From Cryptomeria japonica (taxonomy: Eukaryota > Streptophyta > Pinopsida > Cupressales > Cupressaceae), in contig NC_081406.1 of NCBI RefSeq assembly GCF_030272615.1, forward strand, positions 463,662,072 through 463,726,071: a stretch of DNA of 64,000 nt. The letters run 5' to 3'. Positions 22,343 to 33,999 of the stretch are shown piece by piece. Every line of letters begins with the position of its first letter. Position 1 is the stretch's first letter. Below the pieces are notes generated by a model. The model did not search any database. It saw only the letters and a list, made by a program, of their open reading frames with translations, and was not told the DNA's origin. The position numbers were made by a program, and so were the translations under genes.

Positions 22343-24418
22343 CATTTCCATTTCTTTTTATGTGTAGGAAATAGGTGTGCAGTTGTACTTCTGGAATTAA
22401 GCTTTATTCATAAAGACATAAAAACCCTTTTTGACGCATGAAAATTTTGGAGGACCGATAGAAGGGTGCCCCTGTCCAGACACACGATCCCTGCAACTTT
22501 TTCTTGATTTCATGAAGTAGCTTCAAATCATCTCAAACTTATCAAATCTAGGTGCATGACTGAATCCTAAATCTATAGCTCATTGTTTTCTCATACTTTG
22601 TCTTCATTTCCAGCACTTAATCTTAATTCAACTAGTCAACCTACAAAAGAGGGTCAATTGCATTCCAATCACAATCAATATATTAGTATTCAGTCTTTGC
22701 ATCATTTAGGATTAGTCGATCTAGTATATTCAACCCCTCTTTTGAATGTAAAGTCCTCCTCTAGTGAAAATTGAGCTTAGTAAATTCCCACACTTCCCAC
22801 GTGGAGAATTTTCAAAGCCCCCAAATTTTCCACTTTACACATAATATTGGAGCAAAGAAGCCTTAGATGATGAGTATGATTGTTCCCAATCTACCAAAGA
22901 GAACATGAATAAAGATGAGAGAAAGGAGATTCCTCCTATAAAGGATATCCCTTCTTCATCTAATCATCCTTTTGGTCCTTCAACATGCCCTTGCACAACA
23001 AATTTTAAGTAAATTTACGATCAAATCCCTTCTTCTTCACAGTTAAGAACTTACTATGAGGTTGGTAATGATATAATTTCAAAACAAGGCTATAGAGGAC
23101 AAGGATTTGGAAAACAAGAACAAGGAATCAAGGTCCTTATAGATCCTCCTTCATAATATTCTTAAAGATATTTAGTATATCCCAATTCATCAACATCTAT
23201 GGATAATCTTCTTAAGGTTCAAATGCTCAAGGAATAATTTTCAAAACAAAGAAACTATCATCCATCTAAACATTCTTCTTCATGAAACAATTGTCCTCCT
23301 TCCTTTCCAATTCTATTACCACAGGAAAACAATCCTTATTCTTCCACTACTATACCTTTTCCCTACATATCAATAGACACAACCTATCCATGATGACAAT
23401 CAAGAAAAATGATCTACAAGAATATTTTGTTGGTTTAAATATGATAAGAATGTTACTTTTCCTTTCATAAGATATATGAATAATTATAAGAACAAAAATG
23501 GTCATGTGTATTGTCTCTTTCATCATAGTTATTCTCAATCTCTTGGAAGTTGTAAAGATTTTTAGGAATTTTTTTCAAGATCAATATGATAAACTTCATA
23601 TCACTCTTACAATTGATCTCATACTTTTTCTCAATCCAAATGTGGAGGTAGTGCCCTAGAACCCCATTTACCTTATTATGTTGTTCCTTACCCTATAACA
23701 TTGGTATTTTACATTTATTTGGGTTTTTTTTTGGTCATGTGTGGTGGTACAAGTTAAATTTCCAATCACATTTGGACAACATAATAGTCATTATTCCTTC
23801 TCTCCATGCTTGGGGGGCAAGGATAATACTTTAATTCTCTCTCTCTTTCAAAGTCTTTTTCAGAGATTCCCTTTTACTTTGATTTGCATGTTTCATAATT
23901 TGAGGTCCTTTCTTACATAGAGTGGTCCTCCATGCGAGTACACATGCCCCTTGGTTGGAATTGTTCTTTGTTTACATTGATGTGTCTTCTTATGAACGTT
24001 CTCCCCTTTGTGAATTTGTGCAATCTTTAACTAAGAATCAACTTTTCCCTAGAAATGGGAGAAGATGTATATTCTTAGTTTCCTTCTCCTTTTCAAAGAT
24101 ATTATCTTTATCTTGAATATTGATTCTATTTTTAGAGGTGAATATCTTTGGATAAATATCTCTACCTCCACGTCTCCCTCAAAAGGATCCCTTTACACTT
24201 TTTGCAAAATATCTCTTTTACAACTATCTTTTAATTTCCTATAAAGAGTCATGCCTCTTTATCTTGGAGTTATGTACATGGTTTCCTAAAGGATATCTCC
24301 TTGGTGATGAAGGTGTGTATCCTTGTTTCTATCTTCCTTAATACATCAACATAGGACTATGTTGACATCCTAAGGGGAGGAGTATACATCATGGCCTCCT
24401 TGTAACATATGTTCAAAT

Positions 24419-24625
24419 CAAGTTGTGGATTTCCTTGAATAATGCTTTACTTGGTTATCCTTTCTCAATTCAAGTTGCAGATTTCCTTGCATAATGCCTC
24501 ACTTAGTTATCCTTGTTCAATTCAAGTTGAGAATTTCCTTGCATAATGCCTTGCTTTTTTATCCCCTTTTTTTGGATTTCCTTACATAATGCCTTGTTGG
24601 GTTATCCTTATTGCACATTTTATAC
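24419..24625. repeat. Four-copy degenerate tandem repeat, about 52 bp
   Basis: CAAGTTG...ATTTCCTTGCATAATGCC..ACTTGGTTATCC starts at 24419, 24471 and 24523 (exactly 52 apart). A fourth copy, lacking its CAAGTTG start, begins near 24574. Confidence 0.8.
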
Positions 24626-24739
24626 AAGGTGTTGCATGCTCAAAACCATACCAAAGTCTTAGATGAGATGATTAACTCTTGAAACTAGACAATGACATAT
24701 ATAGAAAGATGTCAACTAATCCTATTTTTCAACTTCTTT

Positions 24740-25070
24740 AAGGTAGGTTGACTAGCATGCCATAACTTGCTAGACCTTTCATCCCTCCTTTTGTTGAATT
24801 TTTGAATGAGTGGAACTAGCATAACACAACTCACTAGACTATTCCTACTCTTCCTTCTTACATGGATCACAACATAACATTACTTATTGTCCCATGAGAA
24901 TTCATGCTTTAATGGATCACCTAGCATGATACAACTTTTTAGATTCTGGAATCCACATTCCTTCTTTCTCTCTCTCATGGATCACCTAACATAACATAAC
25001 TTGCTAGTCCGTGGAGTCAATGCTTTATCCTTAATTTTCCCCACAAGCTCATAACTTTGCTAGTTTTTGG
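24740..25070. repeat. Degenerate repeats with core TAGCATAACACAACTTGCTAG
   Basis: Six variants of TAGCAT-A-ACAACTTGCTAG appear at about 24750, 24811, 24867, 24916, 24985 and 25041, often preceded by GGATCACC. The spacing of 49-69 bp is irregular. Confidence 0.55.
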
Positions 25071-25464
25071 ATCATGTTTCATCTTTTGATACATGCTATT
25101 TCTCTTTTCATGTGACCACTTACATGTTGTTATAATAACATTTGGAGAATGAGATTAGTGGCTGAGACATTTTGACTATCGAGGTCTCTTCAACTAGTTG
25201 ACTTGGAGCATTTTGTTTTAGTACTAACCCCTTTATTGTGTGTCTTTTATCTTTGATTGTCTTTGTTTATCTTTTTTGTCTTTATCATATTTTGCGTGAC
25301 CTTGCAAATGGGTGTATGAGTTAAAATCCTAAGATTGAGAGCTTGATTCCTTGAAATTAGTGATGTCTTATCTCTTTGTGGTTTCACTCCTAGTTTCTCT
25401 TCACTCTCTCTTCTTCATCTTTCTACTCTACCATGAGTATTTTCATAGGCTCATACTTTTTCTA

Positions 25465-25590
25465 AAGTAGGGGATAAATGTAGTATTATAAATTATAATC
25501 TGGTATAGTTTACACCTCCTTTGTGCCCCTACTTTAGTATGTCCCATCCTACTTCTCCTAGGGTAGGAAACACAAATTTGGGAAGCCAGG
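25465..25590 (+). other. Truncated gypsy LTR start abutting a LINE
   Basis: The purine tract AAAGTAGGGGATAAA at 25461-25475 is followed by TGTAGTATTATAAATT. The preceding bases match the pre-LTR sequence at 21640-21670 in form. The LTR-like DNA runs only to about 25590, where minus-strand LINE RNase H coding begins. Confidence 0.35.
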
Positions 25591-28500
25591 TTGATTGCAA
25601 GGATTATTGCTTGAGTTTTTGCCTCATTGTTCATGCCATCTTTAAGCTTTTGTGCAATGACTACATAAATATCACCCCTAGCATCTCTAGCCACACATCC
25701 TTCCCAATGAACCTGGGTTACCTTTAGAGGAATCATCAAAGTTTATCTTGTTCCACCCTTTATCCATTTTTTGCCACACTACTTCTCCATCCCACTTATA
25801 TATCAGATTTTCCCAATGAGGCCCATTAACAAGCCTAAATTTGAGAAGAGGCCATCTCGAATGGATTTTCTTGTCCTCCAAATTGATTGGGTAATTCTAG
25901 AAATTATGATTAAAAGTAGTAGCATTCATGGTTTATGAAATTACATTCTCCAACCTCACCCTCAATCGTTGCAAGTCTTCTTCTTGCCTTGGAAGATACT
26001 TCTATTCCTTTCTTTCCATATCTCACAAATTAGAATTGAAGGAGCAACATCCCATATACTAGAATAAACTAACTTGTTCTAAATCAAATTCCAAATCTGA
26101 AATAAGTTATTCACTAAGGAAGGGAGATGGATATGCCAATTAAGTTTATGTAGAAGAAATCTCCAACATTGATTAGTGAAATCATAGTTTAGTAGAGATA
26201 ATCAAGAGTATCTTTTTCCTCTTTACATAGTATATATCTAAAAGGCCCATGAAAGCCTAATCTACTCAATCTTTTACCCATCAAAATTATACCTTTTATC
26301 GCCAACCATGCGAATGTGCCAACATTAGGGAGACAACTTTTGTTCCAACATAACTTGGTCAACTGGTCATTATCCTCTATTTCATTTTCCAACAACCTAT
26401 AACCTATATTTACTGAATATAGCCCCCTCTTATCAACACATCATTTAATTACATCATCTTCACTTGTTATAATTACTTGTCTCCCCATTTAAATACATCA
26501 GAGACTAGCTGCATATTGATCATTCAGAAGCCCTTGCATATCTCTCCACTTCCATTTCTCACTACCATGTTCCCAAACTTTCTCCACCCAATTGCAAACC
26601 TTGCTTCCCCACCTATCAATCAAAATTTGTTTCACTTCTTTGGCATTCTAGTCCTCCATCAACACTTTGTGGCCTTTCCATGAATCCAAAAATCTACTTT
26701 GTCCCTATTACCTAATTTCCAAGTGACATGCACAAGACAGTAAGAAATTCCATGTCACCGATCCTTTTGGAGGATTCTGAATGGTGAGTATACTCTCTCT
26801 TTGATGAGAATCTAAATATTTATTCATTAAAAACTTGACCTATTTATGATCAGGCTTTGCATACATATTCTATATCAGCTTCACACCCATTACCTCATTC
26901 ATGATGCTCCACCTTCTCAAGTCAACTCTCCTTGCCATCTTAGGCTTACAAACTTTTTACCATGAAAATAGCTGAATTTTATCCTACTCTTGCTTCCCAT
27001 TCCAAAAAATAATTCTCATTTTCTACTGTGTCATTTTTACAACTTTACTCGATATTTTTAAACACATCATCGAAAATATAGATAAGGCTGAAACAACAGA
27101 TCTTAGCATAATAAGCCACCCAACTTTCATCAATCGTTTTCTTTTCCATCCCTGAAGTTTCCCTATACAATTGTCCACCAATTTGTTCCCACATAGAGTG
27201 GAATACCTAAGAATCTACCTAGAAGGAATCCTAATTTCATCTCCATAATCCTTGAAATCTCTCTCTACTTGCTCAAGTTGGTGTTGGAAAAAAAAATCTC
27301 AGACTTATGTTAGTCTTGAGACTACACAATAATTATGTAGAGTCTATTTTATACTTCTCACCTCCCTCAAAGATGTCACTCTAAACAGTTGTTGCAAGGT
27401 GTTCACCCTTTGGTCTCCTTGTGTTGTGCAACATAGTTCTCGGTTTTGTGAGATGGCTTAACCACCTTTCATGGATTCATTAAATCTCACAATTGTATTA
27501 AGAATTAATAGGTTTATATATTGGTGCAATGGAAATCACATTTCTAACAAGTGGTATCAAAGCCTAGGTCCTGGGTTCAAACCCATCCCTTGCACTAGGG
27601 GGTATTGTTGCAAGGTGTGCACCCTTAGTCTCCTTGTATTGTACAACACAGTGCTTGAGTTTGGGACATGGATTAGACATCTCTCATAGATTCATTAAAT
27701 CTTGTGGTTATATTGGACATTAATAGGTAAATCCTTTGGTGCAATGACAACCATGTTTCTAAAAACAACATGGTGTCATGTGAAATTTGTTGGTGTGTAA
27801 CTGCCTCCACTCTAGGAGAAATTTCCACCCCTTGTCATTTTCCCTCTTTCCTTATCTTTGATATATTTCTTCCCAACACCTCCACCAAAATAATAAATAA
27901 GAATGGATACAAGGGATCTTAAAATGGATTATGACTTAAGAGGGTTGATCATTTTGATGGTTTAACATGTATATGGGCTAAGGAATGATTTGATTCCTTT
28001 TAGCTTTGACCGAATTGTGGAAGTATTTAGTACTTTGGTCACCTTCATCAAGCCAACATTCCAAAGATTTATATCTCTAATAAATCTCTTCTTTGCACAT
28101 AATATGTACATATTCCTTGTTGACATCTAATTCCAACAAATAATTTGCTTCATCCATACCTTGATTAATAAATTTACTATGCAACTCTTCTAGTTGATCT
28201 TCCAATCTTGATTTTTCATCAAAGATGTTTTTGAAATGAACACAGTTTCATTCTTTCAACTTATTTTTGATAAACAATATTTTAAAAAAAAACACATGAA
28301 CTTTTTTAGCAAAGACCGTGGGGGCTTCTTCCCACCACTAAGCAATCGACATACTAATCTTGTTGTCTTGCAACTATATTTCCTCAAACTTGAAAGAGTA
28401 CCATACATGGACAGAATTATAATGTATCATTAAAGACACTAGGTAATGATCTAACCTAGGAAAGGGGAGGATGGAAGCTTCAAAAATAAAAGGTTGAACT

Positions 28501-29140
28501 GCCCATTTACCCATAACAAAGAATTAGTCAAGTTTCTCTGCAATATGTGAAGAACCCCTTCTTTTATTGTTCCAAGTGTAAGCACTATTTTTAGCATTAA
28601 TCCCAATCAAGCCATTATCTAAAAAAAAATTGAAACTTCTTTTGAATATAACTCAATTCCCCTTTCCCACCAAGCTTATCCTCTAGAGCTAGAGTAGTAA
28701 TAAAATATCCTCCCAAGATGATCATCAACCTATCCCTATTATGGATAATATTTGAAACTTGTTGCCAAACCTCTTTCTTCTTTTTTTCTTTGGGTGGGCC
28801 ATAAAGATTGATCAGAAAACATTCACAATCTCGATTTATCTCCTACATTCTAACTAACTACCAGTGAGATGAATGAGCCACAATTTCTTATTTTATATTC
28901 TATGGATTCCACAAAACACCTAATCCGCTAGACATCCCTACCACTTCAACAAAGGATCCCTGCCAATTATTCCAAAGCCCCAAAATAAACTCAAAATATT
29001 TCTCTCTTAATTTGTTTATTGGAGAAACACAATATCAAGTCTTGATTGATTAAAAGAACTCTTGATCAACCACCTCTCGTCAGAGGCATTGTATCCCCTA
29101 CATTCCAAGTAAGGAGCTTCATGTCTCCTCAAAAAGGGTA
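25591..29140 (-). pseudogene. LINE ORF2: endonuclease, reverse transcriptase, zinc-binding, RNase H fragments
   Basis: Endonuclease starts MKLLTWNVGDTMP (about 29130) and includes LGGYFITTLALEDKLGGKG (about 28700), where the family has GGDFN. RT is seen as PLYPFLFIILVEVLGR and GKxQGVEISPRVEAVTHQQ (about 27920-27790). After the TRIM come LFRVTSLREVRSI, then LGFLLGRFLGIPLCG, KLQGWKRKRL and FLIWP-like MRIIFWNG (27300-26950). zf-RVT lies at 26189-26395 (GTFAWLAIKGIILMGKRLSRLGFHGP). RNase H lies at 25881-25600 (GWNKINFDDSSKGNPGSLG, GCVARDARGDI, NNEAKTQAIILAINLA) and then breaks off. The protein would nick DNA and copy RNA at the nick. Confidence 0.82.
27390..27767 (+). mobile_element. TRIM/SMART-like miniature LTR retrotransposon inside the LINE
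   Basis: Two direct repeats of about 160 bp, TGTTGCAAGGTGT... (27390-27549 and 27606-27767), flank a 56-bp core. The core begins with TGGTATCAAAGC (27552-27563), one base off the initiator-Met primer-binding site, and ends with the purine tract AGGGGGTAT directly before the second repeat. LTR, PBS, PPT, LTR with no coding room is the definition of a TRIM/SMART. LINE codons for the FADD region lie on both sides. AACAG precedes it and AACAA follows, a probable decayed 5-bp target duplication. GGTTCAAACCC (27574-27584) inside the core also resembles a pol III B box. Confidence 0.82.
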
Positions 29141-29469
29141 TCTCCCTTCCTATGAAAAATTTTACCTTGCCATGTTGCACGTCCTACCAATTCCAGTTTG
29201 ACTCTATTGGATTTCTAACCCTATACTTTTTCTCACCTAGTTTACATTTTTTTACTCAAATTTGGTTTGATAAATGCTTCTCTTTTCCAGTATGTCCTCA
29301 TCACCTTCAAGAATCCAACAATCCTCATCCTCCATCATTGCCTAATCTAAGTCCCCTTCATCTAGACTAAGCCTTGGTGTAGCTTGCTCTATCTCTTGCA
29401 TATTGCTCTTCAACTTTACTTTAGAGGGAGATTCATGAATGTCTCTGAAAAATATCCTCCTAGTTAGAA

Positions 29470-30930
29470 TCACCATCTACATGAAGTTCTCAATTTTCTC
29501 TTATTGGCCCCTGAAGATTTGATTCTTGGATTCCCCATGATGTTAATGGCTTTTACAACTTTCGCTGAAGCTTCACCCACTAGGCTCGCAAGTTGTTGGT
29601 GACAATTAATTTGAAACTTCATTGCCACATGGTTCACCCTACTGCTTATTTGGCCTCCATCTTTGTCCTTAACATTACCATGTTTGAGATCCATACCACC
29701 ATTTACATTGGGATGATCCACCTTCTTACCTTTGGAAGCTGAAGCCCTAACTCTTCTTGTGAGGCTATCTTTGCTTGCTTTGATAATTTCTCTTCCATTA
29801 ATGTCAGGACTAAAATCTAAATCCATTCCCTTAACCACTTTATAAATTTCCACATCCTCTTGTGTTTTGGGAAGTTTTGATCCCTTGTGTCTTTCTGACA
29901 TAGATATAACCCTATTCTTCAAATCTACTACTTTGGTTTCCTTGCCCTTTTTTCTCATAGAAGATTCCTCCGAGCTATGCCCCTCAACTTTGCAAATCTT
30001 GCAAACTTTCATAATTTCTTCCACTTCTATTTATTGGCACTAAAACCCAATATTAGTCCTTATTTCTATAGCTTTAGGAAATAGAGGACCAAGCTTCTAG
30101 TTGATACATATCCTTGCATACATACTGAAATATTTTTGCCCAATCGCCTCATTAGCTTTAATAAAATTCCCCATCTTATTCCCAATGACTTAGGGTTTCA
30201 AGATCCCATTATTCTTCTGGCAAGTTATATAACCTTCTCCAAATTGGGACTTAATTAATGGAAGCTATAATCAAGTTAAACTTTGGTTCCCATTTTTTAA
30301 AATAAAACCCTAAGCCATCCATGAAGAAAGGCCCATTGTTGAACATGCAATTTTTAAACCTATCATCCTCCTTGCTCACTAAATAAAACCCATTAGGAAG
30401 GGTTTTCAACTCGCATTTGAAGTGTCAATTATTACACCACTTCCTAACATGGCTATATGCTAGCTATTTGCCCACCTATTTCATAAAATAATTTTGTTGC
30501 CTTGAATCTATTTATCGAATAATTCTATTCTGAATTATCCATTCAAAGCAAAACAACCCAATTTTTAGTTGTTTGAATACATACCTTTAAGGAATCTTTG
30601 ACTTTTTGGGCTTCTTTCAACCTCTATTCTTTTTAAAAAACAATCTTTCTTGTCTCCTCTAGTATGTCAAACATCCTTTTGTATCTTCCCAACCACCTCT
30701 GCAAACTCCCATGGTTTCTTGTATATCAACGATCTGCTACATGACCCCTGCTGTGAAAGGTGTTAAAAGATCTATTCCTCTTCTAATCCTCTTAAACCCA
30801 TTTCAACGATTTCCATAATGTGACATTCCTCTCAAACCAATTCCCCTATGATCGTTGCCAATCTTGATCGCCATACCTGCTTGGGCACAACCCTAGTTTT
30901 CCTCATGACACCATTGGGAAAAATCAAGCT
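29470..30930 (-). pseudogene. LINE ORF1, RNA-binding protein, broken
   Basis: The last open piece (30024-29470, 184 codons) starts just before CKICKVEGHSSEES, a zinc knuckle whose fourth ligand is Ser instead of Cys. It continues as a Lys/Arg/Ser-rich tail with KRKLRTSCRW near its end. Upstream, broken by stops, FIKANEAIGQKYFSMYARIC and LGPLFPKAIEIRT match the end of a DUF4283 domain, and WRSRLATIIGEL near 30870 may be its start. Plant L1 ORF1 proteins combine DUF4283 with a CCHC knuckle and bind element RNA. Confidence 0.75.
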
Positions 30931-31770
30931 AATATATTTTCATTGTTATTACATTATATTATTATTATTTTATTCTATTCTATGATATAATTATTATGAG
31001 AATGAGGGTTAGAGGTATAGCTTAATTCAAATAGAGATATAATTTTAATAATAATATTATTAAAGAAACGGTTTATTATGAGAGTTACAATTGCATAAAG
31101 TTCATATAAGTTTTATATTTATATTTATTATATTATATTAATTATATTTATTTTTTATATTATATTGATAATATTTTGTATTTAAATATAATTTTAATTT
31201 TATTGCTATTATATGGTTATCATACTATTTTTTATTTAATTATTATATTACATTATTTTTAAGAATATAAATTATTTAATAATAATATCATAAGAATCCA
31301 CCTCTTCTTTTTAATAATATAAATAATTATTAAATTACTTTACTTATTTAACATCACATTAAACGATAATGAGACGGACACAAATATAAGAATACAAACA
31401 TTAAATATATAAAATCTATTAACAAATTTTACATCACCCACATAAATAATTATTATATTATTAATTATAATTATTAATATAAATATTTAAATATATATAT
31501 TTAAAATAAACAATATCTTTATATTTATAAATATATTTGTTAATTTATAAATAAAGTAGCTTTTATTACTAATATAAAAAATCATTATTAAAATATTTTA
31601 CTTTCATCTTTATTTAAAATTAATCTTATCAAATTTTTTCTTCTATAAAAATAAAAAATAAATCTAACTATTATAATAACAAAAAAAAAAATCCCATTCA
31701 AATTATACAATTGAAAATAAATCCAACTAATAGGTGTCTAAATCGTATAATTATAATTCAAAACTCCCTT
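30931..31770. other. Very AT-rich intergenic DNA
   Basis: Runs of A/T with short TATTA, ATATAT and poly-A stretches. No ORF of interest, no recognised element. Confidence 0.7.
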
Positions 31771-31778
31771 ATTTTTTT

Positions 31779-32824
31779 TGGTATTTTGGTATGGTTTTGG
31801 CATTGATGTAAACACCTACTGAATACAAGCACTTTGAAGATCCGGCAACATTCACCGGCAAGCAAGTAAACTGTGCAACAATTACTGGTATATGGTTCAC
31901 CGACAGAATATATTGTTCACCGGTACCTGGAATGATATGGAAGACACTTGGTAATGTCGAAGACATTGTGTGGACACTTTGTTTTGAAGAATTAATCATT
32001 GGTATATTCATATTTGCATATTTGCTTTTACCGACAAATAGGTCCAGGTTATCTAGAGTTACACTGGCAAGTTTATCTTTTCCAGATCAGCATGGCACGC
32101 TCTAGAGATGATTTATTATTGTTGTAAATACATTTAGCTGACATGTTTAATCAGTTATTGCATCAGATATTATATTGTATAAAAATATTTTATTATAATA
32201 TCTTGTAGAGCCGGCCTACTAAAATTGGTCTTAGGGTACGGTATAAATGTAAGATCTTATTTGTAAGATCAAGTGTGGAGTGCGAAAAATAATTGAGTGA
32301 AGGTATATGTGAGATCAAGAAAGAGTATACACGAAGACATCATTTGAAGGTTTTTGTAGAAGCATATCAGCATTACACCGGTACTAAATCCAGCATATGA
32401 AGATGCTATTTTATGCAGTACATTCTTACTGGATTTAACCATCCAACTGTAGTCAGTGTGACTCCCATTTGTGATTGAGCAGTGAGCTCTAGGCTATTGG
32501 CCTTTCTGCATGTGCAGACCCCATTTATGTACACTTACTATCTGCAGTAGTATCATCTGATTGTGGGTAAGGTTTCCCACCATGGTTTTTCCCCTTATAG
32601 GGTTTCCACGTACAAATATTGGTGTCATGTGTTGTGGATGACTTTATGTTTATGTTTCATGCAATAATACTTAGTGGTATAGCAATTTACTGTTAACACT
32701 GTCTACCAGCATACTTAACTGGTTTACTAGTATTAAGCATTAAGTTGGTTAATTAGTTTTTGGTTTGAATTTATTAGACAACTAATTCCCCCCCCCCCCT
32801 CTCAGTTGTCTCCGGGACCTAACA
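31779..32824 (+). repeat. Solo LTR, copia-like (about 1.05 kb)
   Basis: Starts TGGTATTTTGG and ends CCTAACA, with ATTTTTT on both sides (31771-31777 and 32825-32831), consistent with a target duplication in a T-run. It shares features with the copia 2 LTR: ACCGGT/CACCGG palindromes, TTTCCCACCATGG...GGGTTTCCACGTACAAATATT near its end, and a C-run followed by CTCTCAGTTGTC. No primer-binding site or coding sequence follows, so the internal region was probably removed by LTR recombination. A TATA-like GGTATAAATG lies near 32240. Confidence 0.72.
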
Positions 32825-33852
32825 ATTTTTTCTTACCCCGTTAAGCGAATGGGGCGTAAACGGAAAGGGAAAAGTTGGCACTTGTGGGTCCCGCCACCTT
32901 AACGGTCAATTTCAATGTATCTATTAAGTTCCACTTCAATTAAAAACTTAAGCTTTTCTAACAATGTTCTAATGATATTATGCATTTTTATCATTTAAAG
33001 ATATCAGAATTTCTTAACATTTATAATCATTACATAGTTTAGTAATTTGTAACAAGAGATTATATTAAGTTTGAGACATTTAGATTAGTTGTAACTGATA
33101 GTATGATGATTAGGATTAGTTGTAAAATTTAGTAGAGGATTTAATACAAAAGTACAATAAATTTTAATAAAATAATTTTGAATTTCCATGATGTGAAGAC
33201 TACAATTTTTATGATTGTAAAACATATATGATTAGGTAGTGCATTCGCTCATTAATATTGAAAGAATTTCATGAGCTTATAAACTGGATTGGATTAGAAT
33301 GTAATTATTCCTATTAAAAAATATAATCTATTATAGTTTGAACTTGAGAAAAAAAAAAATTCTATAATTCATAATTGAAGATTATAACACTAATCAATTA
33401 TTTTTTTTTAAAAAGACACAATTATTTTGAAAATAATAATAATAAAAATCATGTTCACTAATTATTTAAAAAACTAAAAAAAATTATTTAAAAAAATTAA
33501 CAATAAATATTTATACACCAATAATTTCTTTCATTTCAAGTAATGCATAAATTGGCCAATTTAAATAGTTTACTTTACTCTCATTTTGCATGCATATTTT
33601 AGTGTAGTAGATTTTAGCCTTGGAGGCAGGCCTGGAATTTGATGGCCACCCCTACCTATCATATGATTTTATGTTTTAAGGAAAATATTAATTGTCAAAA
33701 AAAATTAATTTATGAAGATATTTTGAAAAATGCATGTACTTAATTTTTTATATAAATAATTTTATTGATAAATTAAAAAAAGTTACATAATTATATGAGC
33801 TACAAAGTCTGTACCTTGCTACATCGAAGCTACATAAAATGTAGATGCACTT

Positions 33853-33999
33853 AAATGAAAATCCTTGTGTAAAATCGAGATGCCCCTATTTCTTGGCAAG
33901 AAATTAAGATCCTTGTGTAAAAACTTAAAAAAAAAATGAAAAGCCTTGTGTAAAATGGAGATGCACATGTTTTTGGAAAGAAATGAAAATCTTTGTCCT
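33853..33999. repeat. Two-copy tandem repeat, about 81 bp
   Basis: AAATGAAAATCCTTGTGTAAAAT...GAGATGC..C begins at 33853 and, as a diverged copy, at 33934. It lies inside a minus-strand ORF (34067-33819) whose protein repeats ISILHKAFH/ISILHKDFH as a result. Confidence 0.75.

Larger units (their letters stand above)
22343..25464 (+). pseudogene. Degenerate Ty3/gypsy internal region
   Basis: No long frame survives. Around 22850-23170 pieces read as retroelement gag-pro spacer: acidic/Ser-Pro text, then YRGQGFGKQEQGIKVLI, a glycine-rich G-patch-like motif found in this part of some Ty3/gypsy elements. GGGGGGCAAGGATAATAC near 23812 resembles the GGGGGATGAGGACAATTG at 21122. The right part is mostly T-rich non-coding DNA with two repeat clusters (listed separately). 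Confidence 0.45.
25591..30930 (-). mobile_element. L1-type LINE (non-LTR retrotransposon), minus strand, 3'-truncated, dead
   Basis: Reading the minus strand from 30930: ORF1 with DUF4283-like sequence and a zinc knuckle, then ORF2 with AP endonuclease, reverse transcriptase, zf-RVT and RNase H. That is the standard plant L1 layout. Stops and frameshifts occur throughout. The 3' end is cut inside RNase H near 25600, so no poly-A tail remains. A TRIM-like element (27390-27767) sits in the RT. Confidence 0.85.

Noticed and set aside
27574-27584. B-box-like GGTTCAAACCC as a tRNA gene or SINE promoter
   Set aside because: No cloverleaf or A box at the right distance, and the segment is better explained as the core between two LTRs of a TRIM.
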